Source: Chloroflexota bacterium
GTDB lineage: Bacteria; Chloroflexota; Anaerolineae; Anaerolineales; UBA11579
Direction of reading: 5' to 3'
NCBI GenBank assembly: GCA_003250455.1
Contig: QKGK01000324.1
Span: 1 to 8,683, forward strand
Length of the DNA stretch: 8,683 nt
Part shown: positions 1 through 5,917 of the stretch, one piece after another
Layout of the letters: every line of letters begins with the position of its first letter
Position numbering within the stretch: the stretch's first letter is position 1
Program-made: the position numbers and the translations under genes
Notes under the pieces: model-generated
What the model was told of the DNA's origin: nothing
Seen by the model: only the letters and a program-made list of their open reading frames with translations
The model's database searches: none

Positions 1-402
1 ATCGTACTCTTCCTCCAGCCATTGGTGGCTGGCGTGCTGGTATTCGCTGGCATCCCGCCAGGCGACCAGTTTTTGCCAGATCTCCCCGATTACGTCCAGG
101 GAAGGGCAGTACGCCACGGTATACAACCCGCCGCTAAATTCGATTTCTTGTGCTTCGTGATTCTCAGGCAGGCCGTTTGTCGGCACGATCCAGACTTCAT
201 ATCCATAGTTTGGGCTGCCAGTTGACGGGTTGGGGTTGTTGAATCCAAAGTTCCTGTAAGTACCTTCCTTGTAAAGGTCTTGTTTTTTCAGCCATGCAAT
301 TGCCTGGTTGTGGGCTTCCCCTTCAGGTGATGTGCCGAACCCGTAAAACGAGGCTGCTTTCATCGGAGGCAGCGTAACAATCTTTACTTCAAAATTTTCC
401 AT
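1..402 (-). CDS. GyrI-like / AraC effector-binding-domain protein (YobU type), 3' end cut off
   Basis: The minus strand is open from an ATG at 400-402 to the window edge (134 codons, no stop), preceded by an AAGGAA ribosome site 8-13 bases upstream. The protein begins MENFEVKIVTLPPMKAAS. It carries the signature of the GyrI-like small-molecule-binding fold: a PPM turn near residue 12, a SPEGEA helix start (25-30), FGFNNPNPSTGSPNYGYE (52-69), a SGGLY strand (90-94) and an HQWLE stretch near the end (127-131). Family members are stand-alone versions of the ligand-binding half of BmrR/Rob regulators; they bind hydrophobic or cationic compounds and lack a DNA-binding domain. Roughly 20-25 residues should be missing. 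It is divergent from a WYL regulator, the same pairing as yobU-yobV in Bacillus subtilis, so I infer it is that regulator's target or helper. The ligand is unknown. Confidence 0.88.
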   Translation of the reverse strand, partial: MENFEVKIVTLPPMKAASFYGFGTSPEGEAHNQAIAWLKKQDLYKEGTYRNFGFNNPNPSTGSPNYGYEVWIVPTNGLPENHEAQEIEFSGGLYTVAYCPSLDVIGEIWQKLVAWRDASEYQHASHQWLEEEYD

Positions 403-437
403 CTTTTCTTCCTTTGTAGGTCTTGTGAATTTCTGGG

Positions 438-451
438 AAGATGCGCATCTT
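438..451. promoter_or_regulatory. 14-bp perfect palindrome, candidate operator
   Basis: AAGATGCGCATCTT reads the same on both strands. It lies at the predicted +1 to +14 of the GyrI-like gene transcript and touches the first two bases of the -35 element predicted for the WYL regulator gene. The position suits a repressor site for the minus-strand gene, but the binding protein is not identified and a perfect 14-mer can arise by chance. Confidence 0.4.
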
Positions 452-477
452 GCCTTTACTATATCCTAATCTATATA
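450..477 (+). promoter_or_regulatory. Predicted promoter of the WYL regulator gene
   Basis: TTGCCT (450-455) and TATATA (472-477) are separated by 16 bases, each matching the sigma70 consensus at four of six positions. The expected start at about 484 gives a 45-base leader ending in the GAGGTGA ribosome site. The start falls inside the palindrome at 479-495, so a protein bound there would block it; autoregulation is the inference. Confidence 0.45.
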
Positions 478-485
478 GCTGACAT
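458..485 (-). promoter_or_regulatory. Predicted promoter of the GyrI-like gene
   Basis: On the minus strand ATGTCA (485-480) and TATAGT (463-458) are 16 bases apart, with four and five consensus matches. The expected start is near 451, giving a 49-base leader. The -35 element lies within the left arm of the palindrome at 479-495, and the -10 lies between the two hexamers of the plus-strand promoter, so the two promoters overlap almost completely. Confidence 0.42.
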
Positions 486-495
486 CTAATGTCAG
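479..495. promoter_or_regulatory. Inverted repeat CTGACAT-CTA-ATGTCAG, candidate regulator operator
   Basis: Seven-base perfect arms flank a 3-base centre; allowing one mismatch the arms extend to nine (477-485 and 489-497). This is the shape expected for a dimeric winged-helix regulator. It overlaps the predicted start of the WYL regulator gene on one side and the -35 of the GyrI-like gene on the other. I infer that the adjacent WYL protein binds here and controls both genes. Confidence 0.6.
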
Positions 496-528
496 TTATT
501 TGTGATACACTTTTTTTGAGGTGAGCCG

Positions 529-1479
529 ATGCGAGCAGACAGGTTGTTGAAGATGATGCTCCTGTTACAAAACAGGGGAAAATATACCGCAAAGGAGCTT
601 TCCAGGGAACTGGAGGTGTCTGTGCGCACGGTCTATCGCGATGTGATGGCTTTGAGCCTTTCGGGTGTGCCCATCTATACTGAGAAAGGCCCAGGGGGTG
701 GTATCCAGCTGATTGAGGATTACCGTACTTCGCTCACAGGGCTCTCCGACCAGGAAGTCCAGGCATTATTCCTGTTGAGCGTCCCGGCTGCAGTGAATTC
801 CCTGGGAATTGGGAAGGAATTGCAAGGAGCACTGCTGAAGCTGTCCGCCTCGCTGCCTAAACACTTACAGAACATGCAGACCGGGGTCCGGCAGCGGATC
901 ATTATTGATGCCGCTGGAATAGGTGGAAAACAACGCACCCCGTCCTTTCTCAGTTCTCTTTATCAGGCTGTATTGCACGATCAATCTGTCCGGATTGAAG
1001 TGGAGTATTCCTTCGGATATCGTGCTGAACATTTGGCCGAAGCTTTGGGTTTGGTCTCCAGGGGGGAACAATGGTACCTGGTCTGTCGGGTCGGCGGACA
1101 TGAAAAGGTATTTTCCTTGCGGGATATTGTTTCCGTCAAGGAGATGGAGGTTGAATTTACACGAAAAAATGGGTTTGACCTGACCACCTTTTGGCGGGAA
1201 TGGTTGGCTTCTCAGGATTACGGGTATTTCTGCACGATAAAAATTAAGCAGGAAGTATTGGAATCGATTAAAAATCATGATGCCGTTGAAGTCGTAACTG
1301 AAGGTAAGGAAGATGTAGAGGGTTACCATCAATGCGTCCTGAAATTTGGGTATGAAGGTAATGCCCGCAGAATACTATTAGGTTATGGGAATGCCGTGGT
1401 GGTGTTGGAGCCCTTAGCGCTCCGCATGACGATAAAAGATTACGCTGAACAAATCTTAAAAGTATATGAGCATTCGTGA
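529..1479 (+). CDS. WYL-domain transcription regulator (YafY/YobV family)
   Basis: This 316-residue DNA-binding regulator has the full family architecture. Residues 1-60 form a DeoR/HTH_11-type winged helix (AKELSRELEVSVRTVYRDV, 21-39, is the recognition region, followed by a GPGGGIQL wing at 54-61). Residues 140-205 are the WYL domain with the name-giving WYL at 182-184 and a SLRDI strand (196-200). Residues about 225-316 are the WCX-type C-terminal extension. WYL domains are known to bind ligands such as nucleotides or nucleic acid; the ligand here is unknown. The ATG is set by GAGGTGA six bases upstream. It is divergent from the GyrI-like gene, and a palindrome overlaps its predicted transcription start, so it probably represses or activates both. 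Sampled 60-base lines are 42-45% G+C, lower than the genes to the right. Confidence 0.92.
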   Translation: MRADRLLKMMLLLQNRGKYTAKELSRELEVSVRTVYRDVMALSLSGVPIYTEKGPGGGIQLIEDYRTSLTGLSDQEVQALFLLSVPAAVNSLGIGKELQGALLKLSASLPKHLQNMQTGVRQRIIIDAAGIGGKQRTPSFLSSLYQAVLHDQSVRIEVEYSFGYRAEHLAEALGLVSRGEQWYLVCRVGGHEKVFSLRDIVSVKEMEVEFTRKNGFDLTTFWREWLASQDYGYFCTIKIKQEVLESIKNHDAVEVVTEGKEDVEGYHQCVLKFGYEGNARRILLGYGNAVVVLEPLALRMTIKDYAEQILKVYEHS

Positions 1480-1493
1480 ATCATCCCAGTGTT

Positions 1494-1502
1494 TGTTATA
1501 AT
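1494..1502 (+). promoter_or_regulatory. Extended -10 promoter of the GTPase gene
   Basis: TGT-TATAAT is a perfect -10 with the upstream TG of the extended -10 class, which compensates for the lack of a good -35. Transcription would begin near 1509, leaving a leader of about 50 bases. The leader has a small hairpin (TGCGT 1518-1522 with ACGCA 1528-1532) before the GGAGG at 1544-1548. Only 15 bases separate the upstream stop from the -10, so the GTPase is likely transcribed independently. Confidence 0.65.
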
Positions 1503-1558
1503 GGTTGGGCTTTTCACTGCGTAACGAACGCAATTCAAATTTCGGAGGAACATACTAA

Positions 1559-2884
1559 ATGGTTGTAAAACGTATTCTCATTATGGGGGCAGCTGGGAGA
1601 GATTTTCATAACTTCAACACCTATTTCCGGGATAATGATGCTTATGAAGTCGTCGCCTTCACCGCTACCCAGATCCCTGATATTGAAGGACGTACCTATC
1701 CGGCAGAACTGGCGGGCAAAAATTATCCCAAGGGTATCCCGATTTACCCCGAAGAACAGCTATTAGACCTGATCAAAGAGTACCAAATTGATCAGGTTGT
1801 TTTTGCTTACAGCGATGTCCCGCATACCTACGTGATGCACAAAGCGTCTGCTGTACTGGCCGCCGGCCCGGATTTCTGTTTGATGGGTGCGAAGAACACC
1901 TCGATCAAATCCACCAAGCCGCTTGTTTCCGTGTGCGCCGTACGCACCGGCTCTGGCAAGAGCCAGACCACCCGCCGGGTTTCCCTCATCCTGAGGGAGA
2001 TGGGCTATAAAGTGGCCGCCATCCGCCACCCCATGCCTTATGGCGACCTGGCAAAGCAGGCCGTACAGCGCTTTGCGGACTATGCCGACCTGGACAAACA
2101 TGAATGCACCATTGAAGAACGTGAAGAATACGAACCCCATATTGACAATGGGGTGATCGTCTACGCAGGCGTGGATTACGAAAAGATCCTGCGCCAGGCG
2201 GAGCAGGAAGTGGATATCGTGCTGTGGGACGGCGGGAACAATGATCTGCCCTTCTACGAATCGGATTTCCACATCGTCGTGGCAGACCCGCACCGCCCCG
2301 GGCACGAGACCAGCTATCACCCCGGCGAGGCCAACGCCCGCATGGCAGACGTGTTCGTCCTTAACAAGGTGGATACCGCCGAACCGGAAAATGTGCTGGC
2401 TGTGCGTGAATCCCTGCGGCAGTTGAACCCGGACGCGATCATGATCGAAGGGGCTTCCCCGTTGTTCGTGGATGATCCGGATGCCATCAAGGGCAAGCGC
2501 GTGCTGGTGGTGGAAGATGGACCCACTCTGACACATGGCGAAATGGCCTACGGCGCAGGTTGGGTGGCCGCCCGCCGCTTTGGCGCTGCCGAGATCGTTG
2601 ACCCGCGTCCGTATGCGGTTGGCTCGATTGTCGCTACCTACAACAAATACCCGACCACCGGAAATGTACTCCCGGCAATGGGTTACGGTGAAAAACAGAT
2701 GAAAGAGCTGGAACAGACCATCCGGAATGCCGATGTGGACCTGGTGATCGTCGGCACGCCGATTGACCTGACCCGCGTGATCAAGATCGACAAGCCCTAT
2801 CAGCGGGTGCGCTACGAGCTGCAGGAGATCGGTCAGCCCACTTTGGCCGACTTGCTGGAAAAGAAATTCGGGCGCAAAGCCTAA
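1559..2884 (+). CDS. COG2403 GTPase, cyclic 2,3-diphosphoglycerate synthetase-like
   Basis: The 441-residue protein has an N-terminal Rossmann-like segment (RILIMGAAGRDFHNFN, 5-20), then a P-loop NTPase core: Walker A VRTGSGKSQTTR (128-139), a DGGNND acidic motif (224-229) and an NKVD base-recognition motif (269-272) typical of guanine-specific enzymes. This is the layout of archaeal cyclic 2,3-diphosphoglycerate synthetase, which closes 2,3-diphosphoglycerate into the thermoprotective cyclic form in Methanothermus; its length is close to that family. Most bacterial relatives have no assigned substrate, so the reaction here is uncertain. No signal peptide or membrane span is seen, so it is cytoplasmic. 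The start is fixed by GGAGG 10 bases upstream. It is monocistronic, with its own promoter and terminator. The first 60 bases are 43% G+C while a central line reaches 77%, so composition varies strongly within the gene. Confidence 0.85.
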   Translation: MVVKRILIMGAAGRDFHNFNTYFRDNDAYEVVAFTATQIPDIEGRTYPAELAGKNYPKGIPIYPEEQLLDLIKEYQIDQVVFAYSDVPHTYVMHKASAVLAAGPDFCLMGAKNTSIKSTKPLVSVCAVRTGSGKSQTTRRVSLILREMGYKVAAIRHPMPYGDLAKQAVQRFADYADLDKHECTIEEREEYEPHIDNGVIVYAGVDYEKILRQAEQEVDIVLWDGGNNDLPFYESDFHIVVADPHRPGHETSYHPGEANARMADVFVLNKVDTAEPENVLAVRESLRQLNPDAIMIEGASPLFVDDPDAIKGKRVLVVEDGPTLTHGEMAYGAGWVAARRFGAAEIVDPRPYAVGSIVATYNKYPTTGNVLPAMGYGEKQMKELEQTIRNADVDLVIVGTPIDLTRVIKIDKPYQRVRYELQEIGQPTLADLLEKKFGRKA

Positions 2885-2901
2885 AGAAAACTCTTTAAAA
2901 T

Positions 2902-2935
2902 AAAAGCACCCTGAAATTTTCAGGGTGCTTTTTTT
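2902..2935. terminator. Bidirectional rho-independent terminator
   Basis: Arms AGCACCCTGA (2905-2914) and TCAGGGTGCT (2920-2929) form a 10-bp stem with a 5-base loop, extendable through flanking A/T pairs to 2902-2932. Seven T residues follow on the plus strand. On the minus strand the stem is followed by TTTTATTTTA. It lies between the converging stops of the GTPase (2884) and CarD genes (2959) and should end both transcripts. Confidence 0.93.
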
Positions 2936-2958
2936 ATCCATCAGGCGGAAAGCCAGGG

Positions 2959-3459
2959 TTATTCGTTGGTCTCCTCGATGATCTTTTCCAGTTTTTCCTG
3001 GGCTTCCGCTTCGCTGATTTCCTGGATAATCGACCATTCCAGGATGAACAGCTCCTCGGTGGAATCCAGGGTCTTTTGCTCAAAATCGTTGAGGCCATGC
3101 TGGTGCTTGCGATGAACCAGGTCGCGGATCAGCTGCGCCGTATTGTAGATTGAGCGGTCTGAAGTGGTTTCGTTGAGGAACCTGCGGCGTTCGTTATGGT
3201 TTTCAGGGAATTCCTGGGGTGTTTCCCGGAGGATCTGCTTGGCTCTACGGAGCTTGTACTCAGAAGACAATGGGCGGATGCGGTCGTTAATGGCGTTTGA
3301 GACCGGGACGTAGTAGGTGCTGTTCTTGGTACGGACTCTGTAATACTGTTCCTTTTCCCCACCGATCTTTTTTGTTTCAGTGCCCGTGATTTGACCAATT
3401 CCGTAATAGAGATGTACGATCCAGTCACCCTTTTTAAGGGTTTCCGTCTTACTACTCAC
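2959..3459 (-). CDS. carD: CarD-family RNA polymerase-binding transcription factor
   Basis: The 166-residue protein opens with the CarD/TRCF Tudor-like RNA polymerase interaction domain: GDWIVHLYYGIGQI (11-24) and YYVPVSN (49-55) match the family's GDxVVHxxxGVGxI and YxVPV strands. Residues 65-145 form the helical DNA-contacting domain, including TAQLIRDLVHRKHQHGLNDFEQ (107-128). CarD/CdnL proteins bind the beta subunit and stabilise the open promoter complex. By-eye alignment to mycobacterial CarD puts His88 where the minor-groove wedge tryptophan should be. The tail (149-166) is acidic and helical. Translation starts at GTG, supported by AAGGAG six bases upstream; no ATG fits. It has its own promoter and shares a terminator with the converging GTPase. 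Confidence 0.93.
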   Translation of the reverse strand: MSSKTETLKKGDWIVHLYYGIGQITGTETKKIGGEKEQYYRVRTKNSTYYVPVSNAINDRIRPLSSEYKLRRAKQILRETPQEFPENHNERRRFLNETTSDRSIYNTAQLIRDLVHRKHQHGLNDFEQKTLDSTEELFILEWSIIQEISEAEAQEKLEKIIEETNE

Positions 3460-3465
3460 AATTTA

Positions 3466-3471
3466 CTCCTT
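3466..3471 (-). promoter_or_regulatory. Ribosome site fixing the GTG start of carD
   Basis: AAGGAG on the minus strand lies six bases before the GTG at 3457-3459. The spacing is optimal and no in-frame ATG lies nearby, so GTG is the supported initiator. Confidence 0.85.
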
Positions 3472-3505
3472 GCCGCAAGACAGTTTGATACAAGTTCCTG
3501 ATATT

Positions 3506-3533
3506 AGTATAACATGTGAATTAGGAATTCCAA
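3506..3533 (-). promoter_or_regulatory. Promoter of carD
   Basis: On the minus strand TTGGAA (3533-3528) and TATACT (3511-3506) are 16 bases apart, and TGT before the -10 makes it an extended -10. The start is expected near 3499, with a 40-base leader. This makes carD independent of the trmB operon upstream. The rest of the gap between carD and trmB (3460-3586) holds only a weak 6-bp hairpin at 3564-3586. Confidence 0.75.
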
Positions 3534-3586
3534 AAATTGTCGCTTGAGCCCCTTGATTTGACCGCAATGGTTCAGACCAACATTGC

Positions 3587-4288
3587 TTATTCCGGGATGT
3601 AGGGGGATTGCCGGACTTTATTCAGCAAAAATCGGAAGACTGGCCGGTTGAATTTCTCCCAGGCTGTCTGGAAGCGGGTTTTCTCCGGCGGGGAGAAGCC
3701 CTGCAAAAAACGCTCTTCATGCGGTTTGGCAAAGCGTCGGTCGGCTTCGGCGATTTCCAGCATATCGTATAAAAATAGTTCCTGGTCGGTGACGACCTCG
3801 ATTGCGCCTTGCAGGGAGAGTACAGCAGCCATCAGGTCGAGAAAATCCGGTTTGAAGATGCGGTTCTTCAGCTTTTTTGCCCCGCCGTAATTGGGGTCCG
3901 GGAAGATCATGTAAACGTCTTCCAGGGAATCGGGAGCGAACAAGGGGTAGAGGAGTTTGAAATCGGCTTTGAGATACAGGATGTTCTGCAATTGGCGGGC
4001 AGCCGCCTGGTTGACGGCGTAGTATATTGCCCGGCGGGAAATTTCCACCCCGAGGAAGAGGCGTTCCGGGTGTGCGGCTGCCTGGGCGTTGAGATATTCC
4101 CCGGTGCCGCAGCCAATCTCCAGGGAGAAGAGCTCATCCCGCCCGAAGAGGTTCCTGGCAGTCAGTTTGGGAAATACGCCTGGTGTATGGTGCAGGGTGT
4201 GGCTTTCCCATTCCCGGAAATATTTTTCAGCCACCTGTTTGGTGGGTAGCACCATTTTTACGCGTGAGATTCTTCTGCCACGGGACAT
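3587..4288 (-). CDS. trmB: tRNA (guanine-N7)-methyltransferase TrmB-like, divergent
   Basis: The 233-residue protein is a class I SAM-dependent methyltransferase of the TrmB type, which makes m7G46 in the tRNA variable loop. SAM motif I is EIGCGTGEYL (57-66), followed by FLGVEISRRAI (78-88), LKADF (106-110), FPDP (129-132), TDQ (167-169) and a C-terminal TRFQTAWEKFNRPVFRF (204-220) that matches the family's closing block. The usual FPDPWPKxRHxKRR becomes FPDPNYGGAKKLKNRIF, losing the tryptophan and histidine. It could therefore be a paralogue with a changed substrate. The frame is open upstream to 4378, but that extension would overlap the acetyltransferase gene and has low-complexity content; ATG at 4286-4288 has AAGGA seven bases upstream and follows the previous stop by four bases. 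It is the last gene of the three-gene minus-strand operon. Confidence 0.8.
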   Translation of the reverse strand: MSRGRRISRVKMVLPTKQVAEKYFREWESHTLHHTPGVFPKLTARNLFGRDELFSLEIGCGTGEYLNAQAAAHPERLFLGVEISRRAIYYAVNQAAARQLQNILYLKADFKLLYPLFAPDSLEDVYMIFPDPNYGGAKKLKNRIFKPDFLDLMAAVLSLQGAIEVVTDQELFLYDMLEIAEADRRFAKPHEERFLQGFSPPEKTRFQTAWEKFNRPVFRFLLNKVRQSPYIPE

Positions 4289-4292
4289 ACGC

Positions 4293-5129
4293 TTATCCTT
4301 GGGGCTGCCGGAGCATCTCGACCCGCCGGAACGCTTCGGTGTAGCCCAGGGCGGTAAAGGCATGCAAGGCAGGGTCATCGGCGGAGACGTTCTCGGCGGT
4401 AGTTGCCATCCCGGGGTGGCGCTGATGCAGGTGTTGGAGCAGCGCGGTCAGGCTTCCAACCGGGTCGGCTTCTCCCGGATCATAGGTCAGGCGGGAAAGT
4501 TTGCCCTCTGCTGCTTGATATACGATCCAGGGACGTTCTCCATTTTCCATTTGTAGTGAAAACCCGTATAAGCCCGCAAGGTGCTGATAGGTCTCGGTTT
4601 CATTTGTCCACGGCTGCCGTCCCTGGCGGGAGTTCAGGCGGGTGAAGATCTCTTCCCTGGAAAGCATTAAAACTGGCAATGACGGTGCAATTGCTGACCC
4701 GGCAGGGCGCTGCAGGACCAGCAGCTTGCGTTTTGGCATAAATCCCGCTCTCAGAAAAAGTTGGTGGGCAGGCTCATTCCCGATGATCACTTCCAGGATG
4801 TTCAGCGGAATACCCAGCCGGTCGGATTCGGCCAGCAGTTCCTCCACCAGGGTCTGACCAACTCCGCCGCCTCGCTGTTCGTAGGTCACACCCAAACGCG
4901 TCACCCACGAACGTCCATTGCGCACTCCCAGCATGATCAGCCCGGCGGTCTCACTACCCACATGGGCGACGAAAGAATGTTCAAGAGCCAGGTCGTAATG
5001 GTGGACATATCCAGCCAGCGCATCCGGGGTCATCTGCATGGGTACCAGGTACCCTCTCCGGGAGTGGTTATAAACTTCGGTCAGCTGTTCGATGGTGTAA
5101 TTGCTGGCTTTGGTAAGCGTCAGGGTCAT
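4293..5129 (-). CDS. GNAT-family N-acetyltransferase with two GNAT-like domains
   Basis: The 278-residue protein has a complete first GNAT domain (about 1-142): strand VTRLGV (76-81), the acetyl-CoA pyrophosphate loop QRGGGVG (85-91) with following helix, and the motif B region IIGNEPAHQLFLRAGF (115-130). Residues 150-278 look like a second, degenerate GNAT unit: LSRLTY (211-216), a helix where the loop should be, then VSADDPALHAFTALGYTEAFRRVEM (248-272) resembling motif B; the Q/RxxGxG loop is missing. Tandem GNATs often acetylate small molecules or peptides, but no substrate can be read here. No Shine-Dalgarno site precedes the ATG; the upstream methyltransferase ends in TGA overlapping it (ATGA), so translation is probably coupled. 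The stop is four bases before trmB. The protein should be cytoplasmic. Confidence 0.88.
   Translation of the reverse strand: MTLTLTKASNYTIEQLTEVYNHSRRGYLVPMQMTPDALAGYVHHYDLALEHSFVAHVGSETAGLIMLGVRNGRSWVTRLGVTYEQRGGGVGQTLVEELLAESDRLGIPLNILEVIIGNEPAHQLFLRAGFMPKRKLLVLQRPAGSAIAPSLPVLMLSREEIFTRLNSRQGRQPWTNETETYQHLAGLYGFSLQMENGERPWIVYQAAEGKLSRLTYDPGEADPVGSLTALLQHLHQRHPGMATTAENVSADDPALHAFTALGYTEAFRRVEMLRQPQG
4296..4300 (-). promoter_or_regulatory. Ribosome site fixing the trmB start
   Basis: AAGGA on the minus strand is seven bases before ATG 4288-4286 and lies in the last codons of the acetyltransferase gene. The acetyltransferase TAA (4295-4293) sits inside the spacer, so terminating ribosomes can restart directly on trmB. 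Confidence 0.75.
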
Positions 5130-5911
5130 GATGCGGTCAGGGATGGTTTGGTGAAGGTGAGGGCATAAAAATCGGTATTGGGGATGATTTTGGATTCAGC
5201 CGCCTGCATGGAGAACGGCACCAGGCGTTTTACGCCTTCCACAGCGGATTCAGCATCCGTAGCGTATTTTTTATGTGCAGGCATGCGCGCCAGCATGGGG
5301 ACAGCGCCGCTGACCTCGTCGAGGATGTGGATCGTGCTGCCGGGTTTGGCGACGCGGGCCATCTCGCTGACAGCTTTGAAAGGGTCCTGGAAGAACTGCA
5401 AACCGCCCATATGGAAAACGTGCTCGAAGGCTTCATCCCGGAAGGGGATATAAGCGCAGTCTGCCTGGATCAGTTCGATCTGGCGTCCGGCTTTTTGGGC
5501 TTTCCGCCTGGCGCGCTTGAGCATGGGGAAGGAAATATCCAGCCCGTAATAGTCGACCCCTTCAGGCAAATAGAACAGGTTGGATGCCGTACCGGCGGCG
5601 GTTTCCAGCACTTTTTCTCCGGGTTGGATGGGCAGTTTGGCGATGTATTCCTGCCGCACCAGGTGTTCGCTGTTCAGCCGGATGCGGTCTCCCAGGGAGA
5701 CGACGGCATCGTAGGAAAAGGCGAAGAAATCGTGGATCAGCTTGGACTGCCGGTTGCGTCCGGTGAGCCCCTCTTCTGCCAGGATCACCGGGATGCCCTC
5801 ACGGATGGAGAAGGTTTGCTTCGAAGCCACACCCTGGATGGTTTCACCAACCTGGATGAAGGGCTCTCCCTTATAAGGGTTGCACAATAGATTCAATGTT
5901 TCGGGTCGCAT
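5126..5911 (-). CDS. Class I SAM-dependent methyltransferase with Trm112-like N-terminus
   Basis: The 261-residue protein has an N-terminal segment (1-45) shaped like a Trm112/YcaR zinc ribbon fused to a methyltransferase: LLCNPYKGEPF (8-18) and IREGIPVIL (36-44), but only one cysteine of the usual set remains. The catalytic domain has motif I VLETAAGTASNLFYL (101-115), YYGLDISFPMLKRARRKA (121-138), ADCAYIPF (150-157) and FQDPFKAVSEMARVAKPG (174-191), typical of UbiE-like Methyltransf_11 enzymes acting on small molecules or lipids; the substrate is unknown. The frame is open to an ATG at 5959, but I choose Met at 5909-5911: the longer start has no ribosome site, would leave only 25 bases to the divergent gene, and the Leu-Leu-Cys spacing fits the shorter start. 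Its TGA overlaps the acetyltransferase ATG. First gene of the operon. Confidence 0.87.
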   Translation of the reverse strand: MRPETLNLLCNPYKGEPFIQVGETIQGVASKQTFSIREGIPVILAEEGLTGRNRQSKLIHDFFAFSYDAVVSLGDRIRLNSEHLVRQEYIAKLPIQPGEKVLETAAGTASNLFYLPEGVDYYGLDISFPMLKRARRKAQKAGRQIELIQADCAYIPFRDEAFEHVFHMGGLQFFQDPFKAVSEMARVAKPGSTIHILDEVSGAVPMLARMPAHKKYATDAESAVEGVKRLVPFSMQAAESKIIPNTDFYALTFTKPSLTAS

Positions 5912-5917
5912 AACTGT

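Noticed and set aside
865..1332. A 155-codon minus-strand open frame opposite the WYL regulator
   Set aside because: No ribosome site or family resemblance, and the plus-strand regulator has the complete domain order.
1763..3037. A 424-codon minus-strand open frame opposite the GTPase gene and running into carD
   Set aside because: It is antisense to a gene with clear motifs, crosses the bidirectional terminator, has no ribosome site and its protein has no recognisable domain. It is a by-product of codon bias.
3564..3586. Hairpin GCAATG/CATTGC just after the trmB stop as a terminator
   Set aside because: Only a 6-bp stem with an 11-base loop and no U-tract on the minus strand.
4289..4378. 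Upstream extension of the TrmB-like gene by 30 codons
   Set aside because: It would overlap the end of the acetyltransferase gene, is not TrmB-like, and the ATG at 4288 has a good AAGGA site.
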